From NCBI GenBank assembly GCA_937958995.1, contig CALGAP010000010.1:62001-126000 (forward strand): 64,000 nucleotides of DNA, read 5' to 3'. The notes beneath the pieces were generated by a model that did not search any database, was not told the origin of the DNA, and was given only the letters and a program-made list of their open reading frames with translations. This stretch comes from an uncultured Chitinophagaceae bacterium. Its GTDB lineage: Bacteria > Bacteroidota > Bacteroidia > Chitinophagales > Chitinophagaceae. This document shows positions 8,484 through 16,723 of the stretch, piece after piece (the stretch's first letter is position 1; every line of letters begins with the position of its first letter). The position numbers and the translations under genes are program-made.

Positions 8484-11123
8484 TTAATTTATCAGTACAG
8501 CCGTGCCTTTGCGCTGCACTTTCTTTCCCGTATAGTCGGTGCCACTCACCATCCATACATAGGCGCCCGAATCCTGCAGTTTGCCCGCCACACGACCATC
8601 CCATCCTTTGCCAACCTGCGTGGTCTGGAATACCAGTTGTCCCCAGCGGTTATATACCCGGAAATAATCCAACGTGGAAATACCAACCGGTATGGGTCGC
8701 AGCACGTTATTGCGCGAACTGTTGGGCACAAAAGCATTCGGTACGAATATATCAGGACTGGTCTTAAATACGCGGATATTAATGGTGTCGAGATCGTAAC
8801 AACCTTCGGATGTATAAGCGCGCATAATATAAGTCTGGTTTTCTTCCAGCAGTGCAACCGGGTTAGCCACATCATTTCTGTTGAGGAAAAATGGAGGCTG
8901 CCATTCAATAAACTCGGCGCCCGTTCCGTGCAGTTGCAGGGGTTGTCCCACTACCACTGCGGTATCATTGCCCGCAAAGGCGAATATCTGGTCGCGCACC
9001 GTTACCGTTACGGTGTCGATGCCAGGCTTCGGGCAACCCAGCGTATCGTACACTTTCAAGATGTAATCTGTAGTGGTGAGCGGCCATGCCAATGTAGTAA
9101 GGCTTTGCGGCGTGCCTAGTGTGCTGGTAGGACTCCATTCGTGACGTACGCCCACCATCGAGGCGCGGAGCGTGGCCGTATCATCATAACAAATTATAGT
9201 GTCTGCACCGGCATTTGCAATAGGATAGGGTACGGTTCGTACAATAACATCGTCGGTGGCGCTGCATTTACCAATTGATGCCACCACCGTAAATGTGGTA
9301 GTAGTCGTGGGCGCCACCAATGGTTCTTTCACTGTGGGGTCATCGATGGGACTGTCCGGGTTGCTGGTCCAGCTGAAATACAAACCGTCTGTCTGAGGTT
9401 TTAATTGAACGGTATCTGTCAAACAGATCGTCTGCGCAGGACCCGCGTCCAGCGTAACGAAATCAACCACGCGCACCTGCACATAATCCTTGTTCACGCA
9501 GCCGTTTTCGTTCAGCGTAGCTTCATATATCGTGGTTGTCTTCGGAAATACTGAAGGCGTCGCCGTATTTTCATTCATCAAATATGGCCCCGGGCTCCAC
9601 GACCACACACCATTGCCTATTCCCTGCAATTGCAGGGTATCGATACTGCAGATCAGGGTGTCCCTGAATGCAAAGTCTATGGGAGGCTTGTCTCTTACTT
9701 CAATCGTGTCTTTGACCGTGGCTACACAACCTTTGTTGCTTTCAACGGTAAGAGTTACTATTTTGAAGCCGGTAGTGCTGTATTTCCAGCTTGGATTCGC
9801 AATGTTCGCAGAGTCAGCCTGCGTGGTTTCGTCACCAAAATTCCATGACCATTTGCTGGCCGCGCCATAGCGCGATTTGGTGGTATCGGTAAATTGCAGC
9901 GGCAGCAGTACGCAGGTGCCTGTAGTAGTAAAGCCAGGATAAAAACCGGGATATACTTTTGCCAGGGTCTGTGTTGAATCCAGGCACTGGCCAGCCAGTA
10001 CCACTTTCAGTTTTACCTGGTATGTGCCCGTATCCGCATATTGATGCTGCACGCGGCCTTCAATATCGGTAGTGGTATCGGGTTTGGTGCCATCACCATA
10101 ATCCCAGATATAGATTGAACCCGCGGGATTCAGTTGTTCATTCTTGAACGTCACCAGGAAGTCGTCGCAGTAAGAATAATCAGGTTTCAGCAAAGCTTTC
10201 AGCGGCACGCAATCCGACACACCCACGTGAATGTCTTTGCGATGAATATTGATCAGCACACCGGCGCGGTATTCATAAGCACACACAGTAATTACATACT
10301 GCCCCAATACGCTGGGGGCAACGCCGGTAATGATACCTGTGTGAGGATCTATGTGTACGCTTCCACCCAGGGGGCCGGTGGCTGCAAAAGGCGCCTGGTA
10401 GTTGAGTTGCGGATATGAAGGAGGAGAGGCTTGCTGCGGCAGCGGGTCACCGGTTGAAGCACCTTGCAGGCCTCCGCAAAACATATACACGATGCTATCG
10501 CCTTTTGCTTCGTCATCTGCCGTTTGTTGTTTGGCGTTGAAGTTAAGTGTGAAGGCGCTGTTGCGGCAAATAGCAGAAGCATCATTGCCCTGGTAAGCAG
10601 GACTGCTGTTGGTATAAGCATCTGCCAGCACTTCGGTACCCGGAATTTCTGCCATATAAGTGGCGCCTACAGCATCGCTGGGTTGTTGCAGGTTGCGGAT
10701 ACCGGCAATGCGGCAGCAACGCTGAAATGCTACAGTGTATCCCTTCGCATTGATGGGAAGCGTTACCACCACTGTATACGTCCTCACGCGGTAGCAAACA
10801 TCGTTCGGCGGGTTGCCAATACAAGGGTTGGAAGCCGGGTCAAAACGAAGGAAGGTTTCGTTGGTCATTTGCGCTGTGTGATTACCCACCACAGCATTAT
10901 TGTGTTTGTCGAAAATGGTCAGCGGAACTGCGGGGTCGAGTTGTCCCTGGCGGTTGGCATTACAGTCGATGTACAGTTTTAGGTTCAGCTCATACCGGGC
11001 AGTGTTGGCGGCTGCGCCGGGCCCCAGGTACTTATAGAAAAGCTCGCCCCCCTTGATATGTTCGGCAAGCAAGGGTTGGATTAAACCGCACAAAAAAACA
11101 GCTATAACAAGGACTTTCTTCAT
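8484..11123 (-). CDS. PKD-repeat surface protein with CHU_C gliding-motility C-terminal domain
   Basis: 879 residues from the ATG that precedes a clear signal peptide (MKKVLVIAVFLCGLIQPLLA). The open frame extends 144 bases further up, but that part overlaps the next gene and reads as non-secretory, so the inner start is preferred. After a Cys-rich N-terminal half there are PKD-type beta-sandwich modules with the WDYGDG and WNFGDE signatures (about residues 370-530). Then come Ig-like segments with recurring DAGPAQTIC and NAGADTIIC starts. The last ~90 residues are the gliding-motility C-terminal domain (FVPNAFVPN, VYNRWGQLVF, GWDG, DYTGK), a T9SS sorting signal of the CHU_C/type B kind. The product should be exported by SprA and held at the surface as an adhesin-like protein, as in SprB relatives; its ligand is unknown. 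Confidence 0.9.
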   Translation of the reverse strand: MKKVLVIAVFLCGLIQPLLAEHIKGGELFYKYLGPGAAANTARYELNLKLYIDCNANRQGQLDPAVPLTIFDKHNNAVVGNHTAQMTNETFLRFDPASNPCIGNPPNDVCYRVRTYTVVVTLPINAKGYTVAFQRCCRIAGIRNLQQPSDAVGATYMAEIPGTEVLADAYTNSSPAYQGNDASAICRNSAFTLNFNAKQQTADDEAKGDSIVYMFCGGLQGASTGDPLPQQASPPSYPQLNYQAPFAATGPLGGSVHIDPHTGIITGVAPSVLGQYVITVCAYEYRAGVLINIHRKDIHVGVSDCVPLKALLKPDYSYCDDFLVTFKNEQLNPAGSIYIWDYGDGTKPDTTTDIEGRVQHQYADTGTYQVKLKVVLAGQCLDSTQTLAKVYPGFYPGFTTTGTCVLLPLQFTDTTKSRYGAASKWSWNFGDETTQADSANIANPSWKYSTTGFKIVTLTVESNKGCVATVKDTIEVRDKPPIDFAFRDTLICSIDTLQLQGIGNGVWSWSPGPYLMNENTATPSVFPKTTTIYEATLNENGCVNKDYVQVRVVDFVTLDAGPAQTICLTDTVQLKPQTDGLYFSWTSNPDSPIDDPTVKEPLVAPTTTTTFTVVASIGKCSATDDVIVRTVPYPIANAGADTIICYDDTATLRASMVGVRHEWSPTSTLGTPQSLTTLAWPLTTTDYILKVYDTLGCPKPGIDTVTVTVRDQIFAFAGNDTAVVVGQPLQLHGTGAEFIEWQPPFFLNRNDVANPVALLEENQTYIMRAYTSEGCYDLDTINIRVFKTSPDIFVPNAFVPNSSRNNVLRPIPVGISTLDYFRVYNRWGQLVFQTTQVGKGWDGRVAGKLQDSGAYVWMVSGTDYTGKKVQRKGTAVLIN

Positions 11124-11196
11124 CCCTAATGTTTGTCCGCCATGCGTTTTAGATGGCCGGATCCTTATGGTTTTTTCAATTCCAGGTAAAATACTT

Positions 11197-12009
11197 TTAA
11201 GCTGGCGACAATGCCGAATCCACCAGGAATTTTTCCAGAAACGCGGTACTTGTTGCAGCCTCTTCAATCATTCCGAGATGGCCGGAATGCATAAGTAGCT
11301 GAATATAAGCTAATCGGGGAAGATGGCATTGCTCAAGGACCTGGTCGGCCGGAACCGCATTGTCGTATTTGCCAATGATGAACATTACCGGACCGGTGAA
11401 CTCCCTTAGGACCCTGGTTCTGTCGGGCCGCTGCATCATGGCCTCGTAATATCTTACGAGTGATTGGGCTGGAAAGTTGGTAAAACGGTCAATAAAATCC
11501 TGAACTACAGCAGGATTTTTCTTGCGGAATTCTTCCGAAAACAGGTTCCTGTTGGCCTGTTCCAGGAATTTTACCGGTCCATTTTCCCCGATGAATGCTA
11601 TCCCGCGCCGGCGGGCGGCTTTTTTTTCCTCACCATCGGCATAGGCCGAAGAATGAAACAGTCCGAAGGCCTTTAACCGTTGCGGATAAAGCTCGGCAAA
11701 TGCAAGCGTCACATACCCGCCCATGCTGTGTCCCACCATTGCGCAGGTGTCCACACCCGCGTCATCCAGCACCTGCCTCATCACATGCGCCATGCCCTCC
11801 ATACTCACGTCATCAGTAAGTCCGGATTGACCACTTCCGGGCAGATCAGGAATGATAAGCCGGAAATTTTTCTCCAACACGGGCGCCACTCCTTCCCATA
11901 CCCTGCTGTCTTCACCAAATCCATGCAGCAGCATCACCGCGCTTCCTGATCCGGAAACCTGGTAGCTGATGGACTGATTATTTACCATCAATGTTCGTTG
12001 CATTGCCAT
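11197..12009 (-). CDS. alpha/beta fold hydrolase
   Basis: 270 residues of the alpha/beta hydrolase fold. The oxyanion-region motif LLHGFGEDSRVW is near residue 28, and the nucleophile elbow GHSMGG has Ser95. The acid is probably Asp in GKYDNAVP, and the base is His in MHSGHLGMIEE. There is no signal peptide, so it is cytosolic. The sequence is of the general esterase/MhpC-like group; the substrate cannot be deduced. It lies 8 bases after the DUF4105 gene on the same strand, so the two are probably co-transcribed. Two in-frame ATGs lie at the start (MAMQ); either is possible. Confidence 0.9.
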   Translation of the reverse strand: MAMQRTLMVNNQSISYQVSGSGSAVMLLHGFGEDSRVWEGVAPVLEKNFRLIIPDLPGSGQSGLTDDVSMEGMAHVMRQVLDDAGVDTCAMVGHSMGGYVTLAFAELYPQRLKAFGLFHSSAYADGEEKKAARRRGIAFIGENGPVKFLEQANRNLFSEEFRKKNPAVVQDFIDRFTNFPAQSLVRYYEAMMQRPDRTRVLREFTGPVMFIIGKYDNAVPADQVLEQCHLPRLAYIQLLMHSGHLGMIEEAATSTAFLEKFLVDSALSPA

Positions 12010-12017
12010 AAGGCAAT

Positions 12018-13181
12018 TTAAGGTTTTTTGCTACGGAAATAACTGCGTATAATGATTACCAGCAAAAGTGGCAGCAGTGAGGGATTCATTTGCTGCGGCA
12101 GAAAAAACCACGCAATACCGGTGAGCAGAGAGATTAATATGGTGAAAAGAAAATATTTTTTCACCCATTCCTTTCGTTGCCCCAACACAAACGCGATATA
12201 AATATGTGAAGGAATTGACCATAACAGGTTGAAATTGTCGCGGCAAACCGTGTCAACACGAATCATCCAAAGGGTGATCAGCAACAGGCCCAACAGGCCA
12301 AGCAGGAAAAATAAAACCCTGTCGAACAATCCCATTACTTGTTGTGCCCAGCGAGTGCCCAGGAGTGACAAGGCGAGAACGCACACTAAAACGATGGAAA
12401 AAAATACAGTGGGCGTGAACCAGGATTTTTCTTCGGCAACTTCATTGGCAGTTACAACTGTCTGCTTACCGGACACCAGCGCCCGCGAACCGACTGTTGC
12501 GCGGTCGAATCCATTCATCAGGTAATCGGGCAAAAACATTGACTGCTCACTGGTGATTTTTTTGTCGAGCCTGGCTCCGAGTAATATATCGATGCCAAGT
12601 TGACTCCAGGGCTGATTAGTCTTAACCAGGTATTCATGGATCAGGTTGCGGTAAGTGACGCTTCTTCCATCCAGAATATCAGGCAAAGCCAGCGGCGAAC
12701 CCACCGCTTTTTTCACCATATCCTTGGCCCTGGTGGTGCAGTTATCATCCAAAAAATAATATAGGTAAAAGCGATTGTCTTCCCGCGCATTCTCCAACAG
12801 CAGCGCATGCAGGCTCTTTTTTTCTTCGCAGGTAAGTTGCAGCTCCTGCTCGATTACGCTGCGATTTTGCATCTTATACTCCCACTGGAAGTCCGTATAA
12901 GGATAAACAGACAACGCATAAAGCATCAGTCCGCGCGTGAACTTCAGGTAGAAATAAGGATCGGAGTCGTCGAAAGTGCCGTAGTTAAAAACAAGATCGC
13001 TGCCGGTGGATTGGTCGGTGACGCGCAGGGCGGTATGACCAAAGGAGCTGTACAATTCTTCACCAGGACTGCAGGTGAGTAAACTGATGCGAAGGTGGCA
13101 GGAATCGGGCTGCGAATAGCCACTGATTCCAATGAGTGCGGATACTAGTATCAATAACAACTTTGACAACCTTCGCATCAT
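12018..13181 (-). CDS. DUF4105 (Lnb N-terminal periplasmic domain) membrane protein
   Basis: 387 residues. A signal peptide (about 1-24, ending GYSQ) is followed by a periplasmic DUF4105 domain. It shows the family motifs YSSFGHTALRV and DDNCTTRAKD, whose His and Cys are candidate catalytic residues by analogy with the N-terminal domain of the lipoprotein N-acyltransferase Lnb. After about residue 255 come roughly five hydrophobic segments that end in a basic tail, so the protein is anchored in the inner membrane. A role in lipoprotein acyl transfer is known for Lnb of some Firmicutes but is only a guess here, since Bacteroidota DUF4105 proteins are largely uncharacterised. It follows guaB by 18 bases and precedes the hydrolase by 8, which suggests one transcript. 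Confidence 0.85.
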   Translation of the reverse strand: MMRRLSKLLLILVSALIGISGYSQPDSCHLRISLLTCSPGEELYSSFGHTALRVTDQSTGSDLVFNYGTFDDSDPYFYLKFTRGLMLYALSVYPYTDFQWEYKMQNRSVIEQELQLTCEEKKSLHALLLENAREDNRFYLYYFLDDNCTTRAKDMVKKAVGSPLALPDILDGRSVTYRNLIHEYLVKTNQPWSQLGIDILLGARLDKKITSEQSMFLPDYLMNGFDRATVGSRALVSGKQTVVTANEVAEEKSWFTPTVFFSIVLVCVLALSLLGTRWAQQVMGLFDRVLFFLLGLLGLLLITLWMIRVDTVCRDNFNLLWSIPSHIYIAFVLGQRKEWVKKYFLFTILISLLTGIAWFFLPQQMNPSLLPLLLVIIIRSYFRSKKP

Positions 13182-13199
13182 AAGGCTATTTTGCTTTTA

Positions 13200-14699
13200 C
13201 TACCTGCTGTAATTGGGCGCCTCCCTGGTAATTTCGATATCGTGTGCGTGACTTTCTTTCATACCGGCATTGGTGATGCGGACAAACTGCGCTTTTTGCA
13301 ATTCAGCTATGTTTTTTGCGCCACAATAACCCATGCCTGAGCGAAGACCGCCAACATATTGATAAACTATTTCACTCAGATTTCCTTTAAATGCCACGCG
13401 GCCTTCGATGCCTTCGGGAACAAATTTCTTCACGTCGTCTTCCACGTCCTGGAAGTAACGGTCGCCGCTACCCTGGCTCATAGCTCCCAATGATCCCATG
13501 CCGCGGTATTGTTTGAATTTTCTTCCTTCGTAAATGATGGTTTCACCGGGGCTTTCTTCGGTACCTGCAAACACGCTACCCATCATTACGAGATTGGCTC
13601 CTGCGGCCAGCGCCTTTACCATATCGCCGGTATAACGTATACCTCCATCTGCTATTAAAGGAATTTTTGCCTTGTGTAGTACCGAAGCTGCTTCCATAAT
13701 AGCTGTAATCTGCGGAATACCGGCGCCGGCTACAATTCGCGTGGTACAAATTGACCCCGGGCCAATGCCCACTTTCACCGCGTCGGCGCCTGCTTCTACC
13801 ATGGCCTTTGCACCGGCGGCTGTGCCGATATTACCGGCTATTACCTGTAATTTTTTGAAATTCTTCTTAAGTGTTTTCAGTGCTTCCAGCACGCCTTTAC
13901 TATGACCATGCGCGCTGTCGAGACAAACCACGTCCACGCCGATCTGCTGCAAGGCAGCTGCCCGGTCGAGCAGGTCGCGGGTGATGCCCAATGCTGCACC
14001 TACCAGCAGGCGGCCGAATGCATCTTTTACTGCATTGGGAAAACTGGTCAGCTGCAGAATATCGCGATAGGTGATAAGACCGAACAATGTGCCATCCTTT
14101 TTCACCACGGGCAGCTTTTCGATCTTATGTTTCTGCAGAATTTTTTCAGCCTTCTTCAGGTCAGTGCCTTCGGGAGCGGTGATGAGATTTTCGCTGGTCA
14201 TCACCTCGCTCACCCTGCGTTTTGTATTGTTTTCGAAACGGAGGTCGCGGTTGGTGAGAATACCTACCAGTTTATTATTATTATCTACGATGGGTATGCC
14301 GCCTATCTTGTTTTCTTTCATCAGCTTGAGCGCGTCGCCGATAGTGGCATCCTGGTGCAATGTGATGGGATCAATAATAAGGCCGCTTTCGCTTCTTTTC
14401 ACTTTCCGCACCTGTTCTACCTGCTTTTCAATGCTCATATTCTTATGCAGAATGCCCAGTCCGCCCTCACGAGCCAGCGCAATGGCGAGGTTAGCTTCTG
14501 TAACCGTATCCATGGCGGCAGAAAGCATAGGAATGTTCAAACGGATGCTTTTTGTGAGTTGGGTGCTGACATCCACTTCGCGCGGAAGTATTTGACTATA
14601 AGCGGGAACGAGAAGAACGTCATCGAACGTTAAGCCTTCACCAATAAATTTTTCTGAACGGGGAAATTTAGTCTTTGGAGCGTTGATTATTGTTGCCAT
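13200..14699 (-). CDS. guaB: inosine-5'-monophosphate dehydrogenase
   Basis: 499 residues from the ATG at 14699; a TTG six bases upstream is a less likely start. IMPDH oxidises IMP to XMP with NAD+, the committed step of guanine nucleotide synthesis. The TIM barrel opens with LTFDDVLLVPA and is interrupted by a pair of CBS domains (about residues 95-215). The catalytic loop GPGSICTTR carries Cys318, the residue that forms the covalent XMP* intermediate. The flap/Arg-Tyr region follows (YRGMGSLGAM). Length and order of parts are those of a full bacterial enzyme. guaA, the next enzyme of the pathway, is in the same window (25432-26964) but in another transcription unit. A TATCTTTG box lies 3 nt upstream of the ATG. 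Confidence 0.97.
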   Translation of the reverse strand: MATIINAPKTKFPRSEKFIGEGLTFDDVLLVPAYSQILPREVDVSTQLTKSIRLNIPMLSAAMDTVTEANLAIALAREGGLGILHKNMSIEKQVEQVRKVKRSESGLIIDPITLHQDATIGDALKLMKENKIGGIPIVDNNNKLVGILTNRDLRFENNTKRRVSEVMTSENLITAPEGTDLKKAEKILQKHKIEKLPVVKKDGTLFGLITYRDILQLTSFPNAVKDAFGRLLVGAALGITRDLLDRAAALQQIGVDVVCLDSAHGHSKGVLEALKTLKKNFKKLQVIAGNIGTAAGAKAMVEAGADAVKVGIGPGSICTTRIVAGAGIPQITAIMEAASVLHKAKIPLIADGGIRYTGDMVKALAAGANLVMMGSVFAGTEESPGETIIYEGRKFKQYRGMGSLGAMSQGSGDRYFQDVEDDVKKFVPEGIEGRVAFKGNLSEIVYQYVGGLRSGMGYCGAKNIAELQKAQFVRITNAGMKESHAHDIEITREAPNYSR

Positions 14700-14702
14700 G
14701 TG

Positions 14703-14710
14703 CAAAGATA
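14703..14710 (-). promoter_or_regulatory. Bacteroidota -7 box TATCTTTG immediately before guaB
   Basis: On the minus strand TATCTTTG matches the Bacteroidota -7 consensus TAnnTTTG and ends only three bases before the guaB ATG. A TTTG that could serve as the -33 element lies 21 bases upstream of it. If used, transcription would begin at or next to the start codon, giving a leaderless or nearly leaderless message. The match is seen; the activity is inferred. Confidence 0.5.
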
Positions 14711-14764
14711 GGGGCAGGGGGAAATATGCTCCAAATTGAATTTCTAACGGAATATGGAAAAGGC

Positions 14765-14895
14765 CGGTGGCGGGTGTCGGGTGTAAAGTGGCGGGATCGG
14801 AGTGATTTCGGGTTTGGCGTTCCGGTTTGCTGCCGCGCTTTATAATCGCCGTTCTAATCGCAGAAGCTGAAACCCCAAACCCGAAAATTCCTAAC
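14765..14895. repeat. intergenic repeat with 12-bp perfect inverted arms
   Basis: The 322-base gap between guaB and the divergent XRE/S24 gene holds no gene. It contains GGGTGTCGGGTGT-type tracts (about 14772-14783) and a perfect 12-bp inverted repeat, TTTCGGGTTTGG at 14806-14817 and its complement at 14875-14886. A related stretch lies at 43062-43180: both share a GCTGC..TTTAT..GCCG core and end in CCCGAAA(A/C)..TCC. This looks like a dispersed non-coding repeat family of this genome rather than a regulatory site. The rest of the gap is the promoter region of the two genes. Confidence 0.5.
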
Positions 14896-14979
14896 GTGTA
14901 TTATTATACGAGTTATTCCAAGGGCAGTTGTTTCCCGTGCTCACCGGTTTATCCACACAAAATAAAAACTTTTCTGATT

Positions 14980-14999
14980 TTTAGTAAAATATTTAGTAA
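14980..14999. promoter_or_regulatory. direct repeat TTTAGTAA x2 upstream of the XRE/S24 gene
   Basis: TTTAGTAA occurs at 14980-14987 and again at 14992-14999, spaced 12 bases start to start, 22 bases before the ATG of the regulator. A third partial copy in the opposite sense (CTAAAC, about 15006) follows. A repeated motif at this position could be the regulator's own operator; this is an inference from location only. Confidence 0.35.
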
Positions 15000-15021
15000 T
15001 TTGCGCTAAACTTATTAGCCT

Positions 15022-15771
15022 ATGTCTTTGGCCGGTAAAAACCTGAAATACCTCCGGAAGCTCCGCGGATGGACGCAGGAGGAGTTTGCTGCTAAACTGC
15101 ATATCAAGCGGTCCCTGCTTGGCGCCTATGAAGAGGAGAGGGCTGAGCCACGCATCGATGTGCTGGAAATAGTGAGCGATATTTTCAAGCTCACGCTCGA
15201 CGAATTGCTGCTGAAAGATCTCGGTGATTCGAAGGGTAATTACCTGGCCAGGCGCCGGGCGCAGAAACTGGCAGCCGGCACCAATGAAATTCAGTTTGTA
15301 CCGGTAAAAGCAGCTGCAGGCTACCTGGCGGGTTATGCCGATCCGGAGTTTTTGGACGAACTCAACACCTTCACGCTACCCATGCTGGCGCCGGGTACTT
15401 ATCGTGCCTTTGAGATTGTGGGTGATTCCATGCTGCCCACACCCAGTGGTTCGGTGATTGTGGGAGAAAAAGTGGAGAATCTCGACGACATCAGGAACAA
15501 CAATACCTATATCGTCATCTCGCGCAACGAAGGCATCGTATATAAGCGGATGATGAAAAATGCGCGCAGCAAGAATAAGTTCACGCTTATCAGCGATAAT
15601 TCGGCCTACCAGCCCTACACCATCAATGCCGAAGATGTATTGGAAATCTGGAAGGCGACGATGATCATCAGCAAGGCGAATGTTCAGCCGCGGTGGGATG
15701 TAAACCAGCTGGCAACCGTGGTGAATAATTTACAGGAGCAGATTTCTTCACTGAAGAAAAAGATGAATTAA
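15022..15771 (+). CDS. XRE-family regulator with LexA-like S24 peptidase domain
   Basis: 249 residues. A helix-turn-helix of the XRE type occupies residues 7-62 (LRKLRGWTQEEFAAKLHIKR). An S24/LexA-fold domain spans about 92-215. Its Ser-Lys dyad is intact: Ser136 in GDSMLP and Lys175 in VYKRM. An Ala99-Gly100 pair sits 36 residues before the Ser, close to the spacing of the self-cleavage site in LexA and CI repressors. The last 20 residues could form a short coiled coil. By family this is a DNA-binding repressor that may inactivate itself on DNA damage; the target genes are unknown. It is divergent from guaB and convergent, with a 4-base gap, with the DNA-repair run on the other strand. No phage genes are near, so it does not look like a prophage repressor. 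Confidence 0.88.
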   Translation: MSLAGKNLKYLRKLRGWTQEEFAAKLHIKRSLLGAYEEERAEPRIDVLEIVSDIFKLTLDELLLKDLGDSKGNYLARRRAQKLAAGTNEIQFVPVKAAAGYLAGYADPEFLDELNTFTLPMLAPGTYRAFEIVGDSMLPTPSGSVIVGEKVENLDDIRNNNTYIVISRNEGIVYKRMMKNARSKNKFTLISDNSAYQPYTINAEDVLEIWKATMIISKANVQPRWDVNQLATVVNNLQEQISSLKKKMN

Positions 15772-15775
15772 GCGT

Positions 15776-16723
15776 TCAATCGTAAATAGCCACTGCCGTG
15801 CGAAAAGTATTGCAATGCGCTTCCACGATGGTTTTTACATTGGGAGAATAACCTCCGCCCATCGCCACGACGCATGGGATATGATTGCTTTTCAACTGTG
15901 AAAAAACAATCTCGTCGCGGCGGCGGCAACCAGCGGGCGTCACTTTCAGCCGGCCGAACTTATCAGTTTCGAGAATATCAACGCCCGAGAGAAAGAAGGC
16001 AAAATCGGGTTTTAGTCGGGAGATCAGTGTTTGTAGCGTGTCTTCAAGCAGGGGTAAATAAATTTCATCATTAGTACCGTCTTTCAACGCAATATCCAGG
16101 TCGCTTTTTTCTTTGCGAAAGGGATAATTGTGCGCGCCATGCATGCTGAAAGTAAACACCGCGGGTTCGTTCTCGAATATCTTGGCGGTGCCATTACCCT
16201 GGTGCACGTCGAGGTCAATGATGAGAATGCGTTCGGCTAATTTTTTATGCAGTAGATAATTGGCTGCTACTGCAAAATCATTCAGTAAACAAAATCCTTC
16301 GCCGTGATCGGCAAAGGCATGGTGCGTACCGCCGGCCACATTCAGGGCAATGCCATTTTCCAGCGCGAAGTGGCAGCAATCAATTGTGCCTTGCGTGATC
16401 ACCAGCTCGCGCAAGGTGAGGCGCGGCGATTGCGGAAAGCCGATATGCCGCTGCTCCTTTGCACTGAGCGCCTGGTGATGTAGTTTGTCGAGGTATTCGC
16501 GGTGGTGCGTCAGCAATACGATTTCATCGGGGCAGGGAGCGGGAGCAAACAGATTTTCCGGCGAGATAGTGCCTTCGTATATCAGCTGTTCGGGAATGAG
16601 CTCGTATTTCACCATCGGGAAACGATGTCCCTCGGGCAAGGGTTGAACATATACGGGGTCGTATGCAATTTTGATTTTGCCGGGATGCGTGCCGTGGTGA
16701 CCGGGAAATGACAAGGTGCTCAT
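15776..16723 (-). CDS. histone deacetylase family protein (class II / acetoin-utilisation-like)
   Basis: 315 residues with the arginase/deacetylase fold. The metal and catalytic motifs are present: GGTHHA with the His134-His135 pair, DLDVHQGNGT with Asp170, Asp172 and His174, and the late MGGGYSP. Family members remove acetyl groups from lysines, polyamines or small molecules in a Zn-dependent way; the bacterial substrate here is unknown. The start codon overlaps the end of pdeM by four bases (ATGA arrangement), so its translation is probably coupled to the DNA-repair cluster upstream. It is convergent with the XRE/S24 gene. A link to DNA repair is contextual only. Confidence 0.9.
   Translation of the reverse strand: MSTLSFPGHHGTHPGKIKIAYDPVYVQPLPEGHRFPMVKYELIPEQLIYEGTISPENLFAPAPCPDEIVLLTHHREYLDKLHHQALSAKEQRHIGFPQSPRLTLRELVITQGTIDCCHFALENGIALNVAGGTHHAFADHGEGFCLLNDFAVAANYLLHKKLAERILIIDLDVHQGNGTAKIFENEPAVFTFSMHGAHNYPFRKEKSDLDIALKDGTNDEIYLPLLEDTLQTLISRLKPDFAFFLSGVDILETDKFGRLKVTPAGCRRRDEIVFSQLKSNHIPCVVAMGGGYSPNVKTIVEAHCNTFRTAVAIYD

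Noticed and set aside
11124..11267. 48-codon upstream extension of the PKD/CHU_C gene
   Set aside because: It overlaps the alpha/beta hydrolase gene and would bury the signal peptide.
15022..15771. XRE/S24 gene as sign of a prophage
   Set aside because: No integrase, portal, terminase or structural genes anywhere in the window; neighbours are housekeeping genes.
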